DNA of 64,000 nt from JAJFUI01 sp039698035. Its GTDB lineage: Bacteria; Planctomycetota; Planctomycetia; Pirellulales; Thermoguttaceae. The stretch's first letter is position 1; each line of letters begins with the position of its first letter. The notes below the pieces were generated by a model, which ran no database searches, had not been told where the DNA came from, and was given only the letters and a program-made list of their open reading frames with translations. The stretch spans positions 124,001-188,000 of the forward strand of contig JBDKSW010000009.1 of NCBI GenBank assembly GCA_039698035.1, in the 5' to 3' direction. Positions 54,308-62,853 of this stretch are shown here, in pieces. Made by a program: the position numbers and the translations under genes.

Positions 54308-55240
54308 CTAGGCCTTGGACCATTGGTCGCGGAGGAAGGCGAGCGACTTGGGAATCTCGACCTTCGGCTCCGACGGCGCTCTGCATTCAAAGCTGCAATA
54401 GTCTTGAAAGCCGATCTGTTTGAGGCCGCGGAACCCTTCGACGAACTGCCGCTCGTCTTGGCCCGGGAGGCAACGGGTGCGCGAGGCCAAGTGAACGTGA
54501 TGGACCCACGAGCCGCCCGAAATGAAGGCCCCCAGATCGCTCGTTTCCTCGATGAACATATGGAAGAAGTCGCCCATGACGCAGATGCCAGGGCTTTGGC
54601 AATCGCGCGCGATCGAGGCCGCGTCGGCCACTTGCCGCAGGAAGAACGCCTCTTTGCGATTCAACGGCTCGAGCAGAACGCGGCTGCCTACCTTGACGGC
54701 ATGTTCGCCGATGGCCGGCATCGTGTCCAACAGGATCTTTCGGATCTCCTGGTTGGTGAGCTTGGTTTCCGAGTTGAATGCGGGCACGAAGATGACGCCG
54801 GTCGAATGCAGGGCGGCCGAGGAGGTCAGCACTTGCTTGAGCGCCTCGCCGCCGGTCTTCCGTTCTTCGGCGACGGGCGAGACCAAGGCGCCCTTCAGCG
54901 AACCCCAGCAGATGGCGCTGCACTTCAGCTTCGTGTTCTTGAGAGCGTCCTCGTACTTCTTTTCGTGGCCGACGATGTCGCCGTCCAGTTCGACGGCGTC
55001 AAAGCCCCATCGCTCCATGTTGGCCAGTTTCTCGGCCAAGTCGCGGCCTGGAATGACGGCGAGCTGGCTCGACAGTCTGAGTTGAGCGGGCTCGGTGGCT
55101 GTGGCTGGCTGACCGCTGGAGGGCGCCTCGCTCACCGCATCCGAACCTGGTTCTTCGGCGGCGGCGAACCGCGGCAGAAGCGTGACCCCGGCGGCACAGG
55201 CCGCCCCGCGAGCCAGGAACCCTCGACGGGTAACGTTCAT
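54308..55240 (-). CDS. Tat-exported sugar phosphate isomerase/epimerase-like protein
   Basis: 310 residues. A Tat signal (MNVTRRGFLARGAACAAG) precedes a xylose-isomerase-like TIM barrel: LANMERWGFDAVELDGDIVG, VIFVPAFNS, RVLLEPLNRKEAFFLR, PGICVMGDFFHMF and VHHVHLASRTRC. Glu in LEPLN and His in HHVHLAS would be metal ligands in the family. Substrate unknown; hydroxypyruvate isomerase- or sugar isomerase-like. It lies 60 bases upstream of ubiD on the same strand. Confidence 0.85.
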   Translation of the reverse strand: MNVTRRGFLARGAACAAGVTLLPRFAAAEEPGSDAVSEAPSSGQPATATEPAQLRLSSQLAVIPGRDLAEKLANMERWGFDAVELDGDIVGHEKKYEDALKNTKLKCSAICWGSLKGALVSPVAEERKTGGEALKQVLTSSAALHSTGVIFVPAFNSETKLTNQEIRKILLDTMPAIGEHAVKVGSRVLLEPLNRKEAFFLRQVADAASIARDCQSPGICVMGDFFHMFIEETSDLGAFISGGSWVHHVHLASRTRCLPGQDERQFVEGFRGLKQIGFQDYCSFECRAPSEPKVEIPKSLAFLRDQWSKA

Positions 55241-55389
55241 CGGACGTTCTCCAAAGGACGGCTGTTCCGAAGGCGGGCTAAAACGCGCATTTCACTTTAC
55301 CGCATGGCCCCATGCAGTTCAAGTGTGCGCGGGCGGATGTCTGGGGGCCGCAAGGTGGGTGCCCACGGCCAAAGCTGGCTGCCGACGGG

Positions 55390-56397
55390 CTAGCTATCGC
55401 TCATCAACCCCCGACGCCACGCGACCAGCTCGCGAATGATTTCGTCCAGATTCCACTGGGCCTGAATTCCCACGAGCCGCCGCAGTTTGCCGAGATCGGG
55501 CACTCGGCGGCGGCAGTCCTCGAAATCGTCCCCGTAGGCCTCCGCGTAGGTCTGGAACTCGATTCGCGGGGACTGCCCGCCGTTTTCGCGTTCCACCGCT
55601 CGAACCACGCGCTCGGCGAGCTCCAAGATGCTGACAGGCTGGTCGCTCCCGATGTTGCAGACGCCGCCGACGGCCTCGGGGCAGGCGACCAACGCCAGGA
55701 TCATCCGCACGATGTCCGACACATGGGCGAAGCACCGCTGTTGCCGGCCATCGTCGTGGACGATCAAGGGCTCGCCGCGCAAGGCGGCGTCCACCAATCG
55801 CGGCAGCACCATGCCGTAGGCCCCGGTCTGTCGCGGGCCGACGACGTTGAACAGCCGGGCCACGACGGCCGGCAGGCCCCGCTCGCGCCAATAGGCCAGC
55901 GCGAGAAACTCGTCAATCGCTTTGCTTGCGCCATAGGACCAGCGTGGCCGCGTCGTGGGCCCAAAGACCTGATCGTCTTCCTCGGTCCATTGCGACTTCG
56001 GGTTCTTTCCGTACACTTCGCTCGTGCTGGCCAGAAAAAACTTCACCCGCTTGCCTGCATCTACGAGCCGGCCGAGCTGCCGCAGAATGAGTTCGGTCGT
56101 ATAGATATTCGTTTCGATCGTATGAATCGGGCTTTGGGCGATCAGCCGGACGCCGACCGCGGCGGCCAGATGATATACCTCGTCGGCGTCGGCCACGAGT
56201 CGGCTGACCAGTTCCTCGTCGGCGACGGAGCCCTTCGTGTAGCTCAGCCTTGGGTGGTTTTGAACGGCCGCCAGGTTCTCGATCCGTCCGGTGGATTCAT
56301 CATCAACAACCGAGACGCGATCTCCGCGAGCCAGCAGCGCCTCGACCAAGTGACTGCCAATGAAGCCCGCCCCCCCCGTAACCAAACAATGCCGCAT
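55390..56397 (-). CDS. NAD-dependent nucleotide-sugar epimerase/dehydratase
   Basis: 335 residues. Extended SDR with the N-terminal LVTGGAGFIGSHLVEAL Rossmann motif, active-site SxxxYGxxK pattern (PRWSYGASKAIDEF) and VARLFNVVGPRQ. Similar enzymes make UDP-sugars or UDP-xylose/glucuronate derivatives. The ATG at 56397 starts the recognised Rossmann fold; an upstream ATG is six residues earlier. Neighbouring genes on the strand do not form a clear polysaccharide cluster here, so the sugar is unknown. Confidence 0.92.
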   Translation of the reverse strand: MRHCLVTGGAGFIGSHLVEALLARGDRVSVVDDESTGRIENLAAVQNHPRLSYTKGSVADEELVSRLVADADEVYHLAAAVGVRLIAQSPIHTIETNIYTTELILRQLGRLVDAGKRVKFFLASTSEVYGKNPKSQWTEEDDQVFGPTTRPRWSYGASKAIDEFLALAYWRERGLPAVVARLFNVVGPRQTGAYGMVLPRLVDAALRGEPLIVHDDGRQQRCFAHVSDIVRMILALVACPEAVGGVCNIGSDQPVSILELAERVVRAVERENGGQSPRIEFQTYAEAYGDDFEDCRRRVPDLGKLRRLVGIQAQWNLDEIIRELVAWRRGLMSDS

Positions 56398-56553
56398 GAT
56401 GAACCGACCTTCCACGATGGCGCCAAGGAACCAGCAGCGGCTGGCTCCGAACAGAAACGCTCTCTTCCATTGTAGTTAGCGAGAGCGCGCCGTCCAAGAG
56501 TCTGTCTTTGCGGGCGTCGTGGCACGGCGAGACGCCTTTTGCCACAGGAGCCG

Positions 56554-57762
56554 TCATGCGTGCACCGGGGACTCGGTCAGCCGCCCCCGCAGGTCGGCCT
56601 TAGTGAACGGTCCTCGTTCGGCGATGAGTTGCCGTGCGGCGTCTACGCGTTCCCGGACGTTCCACAGCAGCACGCCCCGCACGCGGCCATCGCCGAGGTA
56701 GTAGACGATGCCCTCGTGGAATGGTGCCTTCCAGTCGGCCACCATTTCGAGCCGCGTGTCGAGCAGCCCGACCGCTTCGTAGCCCAAGTCGAACAAGTCG
56801 GAGTAGAAGAAAGGCAGATAGTCGTAGTGGACGGGTTTGCCGGCCATCGAGCGGCCGGCCGACGCGCCCATCGCGTTGGCGTTGTCCTCGTGCTCGACAC
56901 GAAGGTACTGTCCCAGCGTCGGGTTAAAGAACTCGGCTACGTCGCCGGCGGCAAACACGTCGCGATCGCTTGTCCGCAACGTCGAATCCACTCGGATGCC
57001 GTCGCCGAGGTCGAGTCCGGCCTGACGAGCCAACGCGACGTTCGGCTGGATTCCGATTCCGGCGACGACAACGTCTGCGACCAGCTCCTGCTCGCGGCCG
57101 TCCCGATCCGTGCGGGTGCGCAGGACGGTTCGATCGTTTCGGTCGAAGACTCCCAGCACCTCCTCCCCGCTCCGCACGTCGATCCCCTTTTGCCGGTAGA
57201 GGTCGTTCAAAAACTGGCCGAGGTCCGCCGGATACCGTCGCCCGCCGATGGTCGCTTCGGGGAAGACCATCGTCACTTGGCAGTGGTTGAGGGCCATCGC
57301 GGCGGCGATTTCTGAGCCGATGAACCCGCTGCCTACGACGACAAATCGCTCCTTTTCGTGGGCTAACCGGCGCAGCCGGTGGTAGTCGCCGAGCGTGCGG
57401 TAATAGATTACCGAGCCGGCGTCAGCCGGCAGCTGTCGCGGTGTGCCTCCCGTGGCCAAGAGCAGCTTTTCGTAGTGGTAGATGTCGCCCGCATCGTCAC
57501 GGACCTGCTTTCGCTCGGTGTCTAGCAGTTCAACGGTGCGTCCCAGGCGAAGCGTGGACTCTTCGGTGGCCGCCGAGCACCAGATCTGTTCGAGCGGCCA
57601 TTCTTTCCAAAGGCCCTTGCTCAAGGGCGGCCGGGCGTAGGGCGGATGGATTTCGGCGCCGATGACGCCGATCGAGCCATTGGGATCGACCTCACGGATG
57701 CCTTTGACGGCGGCATCGGCGGTCATGCCCGCGCCGACGATCAAATAGCGGTAGCTGTGCAT
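56554..57762 (-). CDS. FAD-dependent pyridine-nucleotide oxidoreductase (ferredoxin reductase-like)
   Basis: 402 residues. First FAD-binding motif YRYLIVGAGMTADAAVKGI, then HPPYARPPLSKGLW, the NAD-binding FVVVGSGFIGSEIAAAMAL, the second FAD motif DRDVFAAGDVAEF and a C-terminal domain with FYSDLFDLGYEAVG. It resembles the reductase partner of ferredoxins or rubredoxins (benzene-dioxygenase/rubredoxin reductase type). The redox partner gene is not adjacent. The ATG follows a purine-rich AAGGGGG. Confidence 0.9.
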   Translation of the reverse strand: MHSYRYLIVGAGMTADAAVKGIREVDPNGSIGVIGAEIHPPYARPPLSKGLWKEWPLEQIWCSAATEESTLRLGRTVELLDTERKQVRDDAGDIYHYEKLLLATGGTPRQLPADAGSVIYYRTLGDYHRLRRLAHEKERFVVVGSGFIGSEIAAAMALNHCQVTMVFPEATIGGRRYPADLGQFLNDLYRQKGIDVRSGEEVLGVFDRNDRTVLRTRTDRDGREQELVADVVVAGIGIQPNVALARQAGLDLGDGIRVDSTLRTSDRDVFAAGDVAEFFNPTLGQYLRVEHEDNANAMGASAGRSMAGKPVHYDYLPFFYSDLFDLGYEAVGLLDTRLEMVADWKAPFHEGIVYYLGDGRVRGVLLWNVRERVDAARQLIAERGPFTKADLRGRLTESPVHA

Positions 57763-57857
57763 ACCGCCGCCCCCTTCCTGCCTCTCGTTTCCCGCCACAG
57801 TATTCTAGGGTGCCGAGGCAAGGGCAAGGACGCGGAGCGACCGCCGAAGGCAGTTCA

Positions 57858-57901
57858 AGAAAAGGCAAGCGGGAAGTCCGCATGACGACGGACTTCCCGC
57901 C
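57858..57901 (-). terminator. Rho-independent terminator of the rplY-pth-rpsF-ssb-rplI operon
   Basis: Transcribed on the minus strand, GCGGGAAGTCCG (complement 57889-57900), an 8-base loop and CGGACTTCCCGC (complement 57869-57880) form a 12-bp stem, followed by TTGCCTTTTCTT. It lies about 30 bases after the rplI stop and separates this operon from the flavoprotein gene. Confidence 0.85.
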
Positions 57902-57932
57902 TTGATCGCAACGAATTGGACTTTGAACCGGA

Positions 57933-58493
57933 CTAGGACTTGGCGTCCTGGTTGGCGGCGCCTTCCTCGACCACGGCCGGAACGACCCAGACCTTGATTT
58001 CAGCCTCGATCTCGGCGGCCAGATGAATGGCGACCGTGTAGAGTCCCAGCTCCTTGAGCGGTCCCTTGAGGCGGACCTGATCGGCCGCGATGTGCAAGTT
58101 GTTTCGCTTCAAGGCGTTGGCGACTTCGACCGCGCCGACGGAGCCGTAGAGGTGCCCTTCGTCGTTCGCATTGGCTTCGATCGTAATGCTCTGGCGTCCC
58201 AGCTCGGCCGCCTTCAACTGCAACTCGGCCAACCGGGCCTTCTCGATGGCCTCCAGTTGCGCCCGATGCTTTTCGACCATCCGCTTGTGATGGTCGGTGG
58301 CGAACGTGGCCAGGCCGTGCGGAATCAGATAGTTCATCGCGTAGCCGTGCGCCACCTCGACCACGTCTCCTTGCTTGCCAAGGTGCTCGACGGGCAGGAC
58401 GAGCAGCAGCTCGACGCCGCCGTGGGGGCCTTTCGGCAGTCGCTTGATGCGGCAGGGCGCCGTGGATGTCTTGTTCGATTTCACGCGAGGCAT
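57933..58493 (-). CDS. rplI: 50S ribosomal protein bL9
   Basis: 186 residues. The conserved L9 core appears from about residue 27: VELLLVLPVEHLGKQGDVVEV, then GYAMNYLIPHGLA. The C-terminal domain is shown by SVGAVEVANALKR and ELGLYTVAIHLAAEIEAEI. Family members begin close to MKVIL; here about 26 residues with basic character precede it. GGAG 6 bases upstream of the ATG (complement 58491-58493) supports the longer form. The stop is followed by the terminator. Confidence 0.9.
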   Translation of the reverse strand: MPRVKSNKTSTAPCRIKRLPKGPHGGVELLLVLPVEHLGKQGDVVEVAHGYAMNYLIPHGLATFATDHHKRMVEKHRAQLEAIEKARLAELQLKAAELGRQSITIEANANDEGHLYGSVGAVEVANALKRNNLHIAADQVRLKGPLKELGLYTVAIHLAAEIEAEIKVWVVPAVVEEGAANQDAKS

Positions 58494-58542
58494 CGCTGTC
58501 TCCACAGAATGGTGCGGCACACGCCGTGCGCCGTCTACGTAA

Positions 58543-59019
58543 TTAGAAAGGTATGTCGTCGCCGCCGCTAGGCTCCACGGCCGACGGGGCATCCGAATAA
58601 TCGTCCGGCGGGGCCGCTTGGCTGTATTGCGATTGCTTGTTCTGATTGCCCTGGCGAGTGGCCGGGCGCTGACCGCCGCCGCCTTGGCCCTTCGCCCCGA
58701 TCAGTTGCATCCGGTCGCACGTGACCTTCAGCTTCGACCGCTTTTGACCGTCTTGGCCTTCCCACGAGTCGAGCCGAAGCCGGCCTTCGATGAACACGGG
58801 CGAGCCCTTGCTCAGGTACTCGCCGGCCACTTCGGCCGTTCGACCCCAAAGGGTCACGTCGACGAAGACGGTATCCTCGACCCACTCGCCGTTGGCGTTC
58901 TTCCGCTTTTCACTGACAGCCAGCCCGATGTCCGACACGGCCGTACCGCTCTGCAAATAGCGCAGCTCGGGATCGCGCGTCAGATTGCCGATCAGAATGA
59001 CTCGGTTGTAGCTGGCCAT
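58543..59019 (-). CDS. ssb: Single-stranded DNA-binding protein
   Basis: 158 residues with an OB fold: MASYNRVILIGNLTRDPELRY, then TFVDVTLWGRTAEV-like strand and GSPVFIEGRLRLDSW. The C-terminal tail is Gly/Gln-rich and ends GGDDIPF, the conserved acidic partner-binding tip. Members protect ssDNA in replication and repair. It sits between rpsF and rplI, as in many bacteria, with short gaps (9 and 49 bases). Confidence 0.95.
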   Translation of the reverse strand: MASYNRVILIGNLTRDPELRYLQSGTAVSDIGLAVSEKRKNANGEWVEDTVFVDVTLWGRTAEVAGEYLSKGSPVFIEGRLRLDSWEGQDGQKRSKLKVTCDRMQLIGAKGQGGGGQRPATRQGNQNKQSQYSQAAPPDDYSDAPSAVEPSGGDDIPF

Positions 59020-59028
59020 CGGAGCCCC

Positions 59029-59445
59029 CTACTCCTCTTCCACAGCGATCTCGACCGTCGTTTCGTCCACGACGACCTCTTCGACCGCCTTTTCTTCCGA
59101 GTGGGTTGGGATCGGCGCCGACTTGGCATGGGTTACCACGGCGTCAACGATTCGCGGATCGACCTTCAGGAACAACATTCGGAGGATGTCGTCCGTGATG
59201 TGGCACTGCCGCTTGAGTTCGTCGAGCCGACTGGCGTCCAGACGGAAGTAGGAAAGCCAATAGGTTCCCTTGCGTTGTCCCTTGATGGGATACGCCAAGC
59301 GGCGTTCTTCCCAGAGACGGCTGACGAGGACCTCGCCGTCGAGCTTCTCAATCATGGCGGGAATCTGGCCCGAAACCGTTTCCGGATCTCGTCCGAAACG
59401 GTTGGCGTCCAGAATGAACATCCCTTCGTAGACGTTGGCGGCCAA
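59029..59445 (-). CDS. rpsF: 30S ribosomal protein bS6
   Basis: 138 residues. The S6 fold is shown by NVYEGMFILDANRF, DGEVLVSRLWEERRLAYPIKG (parts), GTYWLSYFRLDASRLDELKR (parts) and the DDILRMLFLKVD strand. The tail of about 35 residues is acidic (EEKAVEEVVVDETT), longer than in E. coli before its glutamate tail. It is 82 bases after pth and 9 bases before ssb on the minus strand. Confidence 0.93.
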   Translation of the reverse strand: MAANVYEGMFILDANRFGRDPETVSGQIPAMIEKLDGEVLVSRLWEERRLAYPIKGQRKGTYWLSYFRLDASRLDELKRQCHITDDILRMLFLKVDPRIVDAVVTHAKSAPIPTHSEEKAVEEVVVDETTVEIAVEEE

Positions 59446-59527
59446 TGCAAAACTCCTGTTTGGTTAGCTCTCCGCTGCGTGTTTTCAGTCGCCGGCTTTC
59501 AGGCAGCCGATTGCTGGTGGCTGATCG

Positions 59528-60112
59528 CTAATTGTATTGATTCATGCAGAATTCGATGCCCTTGCGGGCCCACACGGCCACGGCCTCGGCCGCCACCACC
59601 ACGGCGTGCTCGACGAGCGGCGTTTCGTCGGCTCGAAACTTGCCCAACACGTAGTCGGCCCAGTTCCAGCCTTCCGGCGCCGCACCAATTCCGAGTCGCA
59701 GCCGCGAAAACTCCTCCGTACCCAATCTCGCAATAATATTTTCCAGCCCTTTTTGTCCGCCCGCCGACCCGCTGGCCCGAAACCGCAGTTTGCCAACTGG
59801 CAGGTTCAGGTCGTCGCACAGAACCAGCAGCTCGTGGTTCGAGAGCTTGTAGAAGCTCATCGCCTCTTGAACGCTGGTCCCGCTCAGGTTCATGAAGGTT
59901 GTGGGACTGAGCAACAAAGCCTTGGCGTCGTTTGGCAAACAGGCCTCGCCTGGCTCCCGAAAGTCGGCCTCGACCACCTCGCCATGGAACCGTTCCCGCA
60001 GCGGCGTCCGGCCAAACTTTCGAGCCAACTCGGCCAGAATCAGGTAGCCGACGTTGTGCCGCGTTCCCTGGTAACGGCGGCCCGGATTGCCCAGCCCTAC
60101 AACGAGCTTCAT
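59528..60112 (-). CDS. pth: Peptidyl-tRNA hydrolase
   Basis: Pth releases peptides from stalled peptidyl-tRNA. 194 residues: MKLVVGLGNPGRRYQGTRHNVG with the catalytic His (residue 19) and Asn (20), SPTTFMNLSGTSV, VLCDDLNLPVGKLRFRASGSAGGQKGL (parts), and GIGAAPEGW. The ATG (complement 60110-60112) is the family start; a much longer open frame upstream is antisense to rplY. It lies 8 bases after rplY on the minus strand. Confidence 0.95.
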   Translation of the reverse strand: MKLVVGLGNPGRRYQGTRHNVGYLILAELARKFGRTPLRERFHGEVVEADFREPGEACLPNDAKALLLSPTTFMNLSGTSVQEAMSFYKLSNHELLVLCDDLNLPVGKLRFRASGSAGGQKGLENIIARLGTEEFSRLRLGIGAAPEGWNWADYVLGKFRADETPLVEHAVVVAAEAVAVWARKGIEFCMNQYN

Positions 60113-60120
60113 CAGTTGTT

Positions 60121-60756
60121 TCAGTCCTCCTTCGCTTCCTCGCCCTCCTCCGACTTGGCGCCAATGACTTCCGGCTCGCCCGGGGCCGCCTCGGCAGCAC
60201 CCTCTTCCGGCATCTCGACAGGAACGACGCAGTGGACCACGACTTCTTCCAGATCGCCGGCGAGGATCTTGGCCCCTTGCGGCAGCTCCAGGCTGCCCAG
60301 GTTGATCGATTGCTCCAGGGCCAAGTGATTGATGTTGACCGCCAGTTTCTCTGGAATGACAGACGCCGGGCAGGCGATTTCGACCTCGTGAATCAGTTGG
60401 ACCACGACGCCGCCCTCGCGGACGCCCGGGGCCTCGCCGCGCAGCTCGACCGGCACGCGAATCTCGACGATCTCGTGTTCGGAAATCCGCGTGAAATCGA
60501 CATGGACGATGTGCGTCCCCCACGTATCCCACTGCAAGTCTCGGATGAAGGCCGACTCGCTCACCGCACCGGTCAACTGGACCAGACGACTGCCGTGCCG
60601 AATGGCGGCCGTCAGCACGTCGGTGGCCACGCTCAACGGCACGCACTCCAATCCGTGACCATAGAGAATGGCTGGAACGTGGCCGGAGCGACGAAGCCGC
60701 CGGCTATTGCGTTTTCCTTGACTGTTGCGGGATTGAACGTCCAACTGTAGCGCCAT
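60121..60756 (-). CDS. rplY: 50S ribosomal protein bL25 (general stress protein Ctc type)
   Basis: 211 residues. N-terminal L25 domain: KRNSRRLRRSGHVPAILYG, HIVHVDFTRISEHEIVEIRVPV. A C-terminal TL5/Ctc domain (LNVNH-like NINHLALEQSINLGSLELP, AGDLEEVVVHCVVP) and an acidic tail follow. Longer than the minimal L25 of 94 residues, so it is of the Ctc type that binds 5S rRNA. It heads the rplY-pth-rpsF-ssb-rplI run on the minus strand and is divergent from the cysteine desulfurase gene. Confidence 0.92.
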   Translation of the reverse strand: MALQLDVQSRNSQGKRNSRRLRRSGHVPAILYGHGLECVPLSVATDVLTAAIRHGSRLVQLTGAVSESAFIRDLQWDTWGTHIVHVDFTRISEHEIVEIRVPVELRGEAPGVREGGVVVQLIHEVEIACPASVIPEKLAVNINHLALEQSINLGSLELPQGAKILAGDLEEVVVHCVVPVEMPEEGAAEAAPGEPEVIGAKSEEGEEAKED

Positions 60757-60998
60757 AGCGTCCTCAATCTATTGCTGGCGGCACGCGATTCGTGCCAACC
60801 TTGCCCTTATCGCGGGCGTGCAGTCTTCTGTTGCCCTCACCTACGTGTGCGGGCTGCCTCGGGGCGAATCTCTGATTTTCCCGTAAACGGCCCGAAATGC
60901 AACCCCAGGCACCCAAAAATTCCGCGTTCAATTGCCAAACGGGTCTCGTTCGGGCGTGGGCCGTTCAGTTGGCACCCCCCATCGGGTACAATTGGCCC

Positions 60999-62201
60999 AT
61001 GCAAACCATCTATCTCGACCATAACGCCACCAGTCCAATCCACCCAGAGGTACTGGAAGCCATGTCCCGGTGTTGGGCACAGGGCTTGGCGAACTCGGCC
61101 AGCCAGCATCGGCCCGGTCAGCAAGCCCGCCGCGAACTCGACGACGCCCGCGACCGAGTTGCCGCCGTCCTCGACATCGATCTGTCTTCAAACCAGGACC
61201 GCCTCATCTTCACCAGCGGCGGGACGGAAGCCAACAATTTGGCCATTCTTGGCATCGCCCAGGCCGGCCCGCCTTGCACCCCGGTCAGCGGGTCGCAGGC
61301 CGCAGGCGGCACGAAGACCGGTCCATCTCGTATCGTCATTTCGGCTGGCGAACACCAAAGCGTCATCGAGCCGGCCGAACATCTTCTGGAACAGGGCTGG
61401 CGCATGGACACCCTTGGGCTGACTCCGCAGGGCGTCGTCTGTGTCGATCAACTGACGCCGCTCCTCACACGCGACACTCGCCTGGTGAGCGTGCTGCTCG
61501 CCAATCACGAAACGGGCGTTCTGCAGCCGATTGAAGAGTTGGCCGCCCGATGCAATGCGTTATCGATTCCGTTGCATACGGATGCGATTCAAGCCGTTGG
61601 CAAGATGCCGGTCAGTTTTCGCCGGCTCGGCGTTGCTGCGATGAGCGTTGCCGCTCATAAGTTTGGCGGCCCGTTGGGCATCGGCGCCCTGGCCGTCCGT
61701 CGCGATGTGGTCGTTGCGCCGCTCATGTTCGGCGGCCATCAGCAAGCCGGCCTTCGGCCCGGCACGGAACCGGTTGCCCTGGCCGTCGGCATGGCCGTCG
61801 CTCTTGAACGGGCGCAAAAAGAGCAAGCCGAGTCGGCTCGCCGGCTTGCTGGGTTGCGTGATCGGTTCGAGCAATCGCTGCGAAATGCCTTGCCTTGTGT
61901 CATCATCAACGGCATCGAAGCCGCGCGACTGTCGCAGACCAGCAGTGTTGCCTTCATGGGTCTCGACGGCGAGGTGCTACGCATGGCGCTTGATCTGGCC
62001 GGCGTGGCGTGCTCCGTCGGCGCGGCCTGTTCGAGCGGCTCGACCGAGCTTTCGCCCACGCTGCGGGCGATGCAATTGCCCAAGGAGCGGGTGGCCTCTT
62101 CGCTGCGATTCAGCCTTGGCGCGACTACCACGCAGGCGGAAATCGACGCGGCCGTTTGCCGAATCGCGCAAGTGTGCCGAGAGCTTTGCGACCTCCCCTG
62201 A
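60999..62201 (+). CDS. Cysteine desulfurase (NifS/IscS-like)
   Basis: 400-residue PLP enzyme that removes sulfur from cysteine as persulfide for Fe-S and thio-cofactor assembly. The start IYLDHNATSPIHPEVL, then SGGTEANNLAILGIA, GEHQSVIE, LLANHETGVLQPI, the PLP lysine in SVAAHKFGGPLGIGAL and the active-site Cys in CSVGAACSSGST. The ATG at 60999 is the family start. The IscU/SufU scaffold genes do not adjoin, so the sulfur acceptor is unknown. Confidence 0.93.
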   Translation: MQTIYLDHNATSPIHPEVLEAMSRCWAQGLANSASQHRPGQQARRELDDARDRVAAVLDIDLSSNQDRLIFTSGGTEANNLAILGIAQAGPPCTPVSGSQAAGGTKTGPSRIVISAGEHQSVIEPAEHLLEQGWRMDTLGLTPQGVVCVDQLTPLLTRDTRLVSVLLANHETGVLQPIEELAARCNALSIPLHTDAIQAVGKMPVSFRRLGVAAMSVAAHKFGGPLGIGALAVRRDVVVAPLMFGGHQQAGLRPGTEPVALAVGMAVALERAQKEQAESARRLAGLRDRFEQSLRNALPCVIINGIEAARLSQTSSVAFMGLDGEVLRMALDLAGVACSVGAACSSGSTELSPTLRAMQLPKERVASSLRFSLGATTTQAEIDAAVCRIAQVCRELCDLP

Positions 62202-62241
62202 GAAATGGCGGGTCTGGGCCCCGGTTCACCGGCCAAAAAGA

Positions 62242-62303
62242 GAGGCGGCCCCTGTCGCCGGTGTTCCGCGTCATTGCCGGAAACCGGCGACCGAAGCCGC
62301 CTC
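62242..62303. terminator. Strong stem-loop between convergent genes (bidirectional terminator-like)
   Basis: An outer stem GAGGCGGC (62242-62249)/GCCGCCTC (62296-62303), a small internal loop (CCCT/CGAA), and an inner stem GTCGCCGGT-G-TTCCG (62254-62268) pairing with CGGAAACCGGCGAC (62278-62291, one bulged base), around a 9-base loop. No poly-T tract is seen on the plus side. Its position between the convergent cysteine desulfurase and Tyr-rich genes fits a terminator or REP-like element. Confidence 0.6.
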
Positions 62304-62343
62304 GTGCTAGGTCATCGGCCAGCGTGGCAACGCCGGCATTGCG

Positions 62344-62853
62344 TCACGGCGTCAGCGCCTTGACCGTATTTCGGATCGGCTCGCCGGGGACATAGATTCG
62401 CGGCGCGCCGAAGATGCTGTGGCCATAGCGGCCCGCCACACAGGCAGTGCATCCGGCTGCCGGATAGTAGGTCGTGTAGCGGACCGGCGCATAATAGGTC
62501 GTGTATGGCGCCGGTGCGTAGTACGTCACTTGCGGTGCAACCGCGGTGGCGCAAGTGCTGCAACCGCTGGCCGGGCAAGTACTGCACGGAGTCGCTGCCG
62601 GGGGGTAATACGTCGTGGTGGGCGTGGCGTAGTAAGTCGTCACCGGCGTTGCATAGTAGGTCGCCACCGGCGCTGCGTAATAGGTGGTCGTCGGCGTGGC
62701 ATAGTACGTCGTCGTGGGTGCGTCATAAGTCGCGTAGGCCGGCGCGGGACTGGGTGCGGCCGCCCCTGCTCCACAGTTGCACTGAGCCAGAACGGTCGAG
62801 GCCGTCAGTCCGAGCACGATGGCCATTGTCACACCGAGTAGTCGCTTACACAT
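62344..62853 (-). CDS. Exported Tyr-rich tandem-repeat protein
   Basis: 169 residues. A signal peptide (LLGVTMAIVLGLTASTVLA) is followed by repeats of about 8 residues with a TYYAxP core: TTTYYATP, TTTYYAAP, VATYYATP, VTTYYATP, then later TYYAPAP and TTYYAPV. Four or more pairs of Cys (CNCG, CSTC, CSTCA, CTACV) punctuate the sequence. The repeats are preserved at DNA level (24-base units at about 62600-62730). Function is unknown; cell-envelope, matrix or adhesion roles are inferred. GGAG 7 bases upstream supports the ATG at 62853. Confidence 0.8.
   Translation of the reverse strand: MCKRLLGVTMAIVLGLTASTVLAQCNCGAGAAAPSPAPAYATYDAPTTTYYATPTTTYYAAPVATYYATPVTTYYATPTTTYYPPAATPCSTCPASGCSTCATAVAPQVTYYAPAPYTTYYAPVRYTTYYPAAGCTACVAGRYGHSIFGAPRIYVPGEPIRNTVKALTP
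62600..62735. repeat. 24-base tandem repeat encoding TYYAxP units
   Basis: Five or so imperfect tandem copies of a 24-base unit inside the Tyr-rich gene. Copy-number change would keep the frame. Confidence 0.7.
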
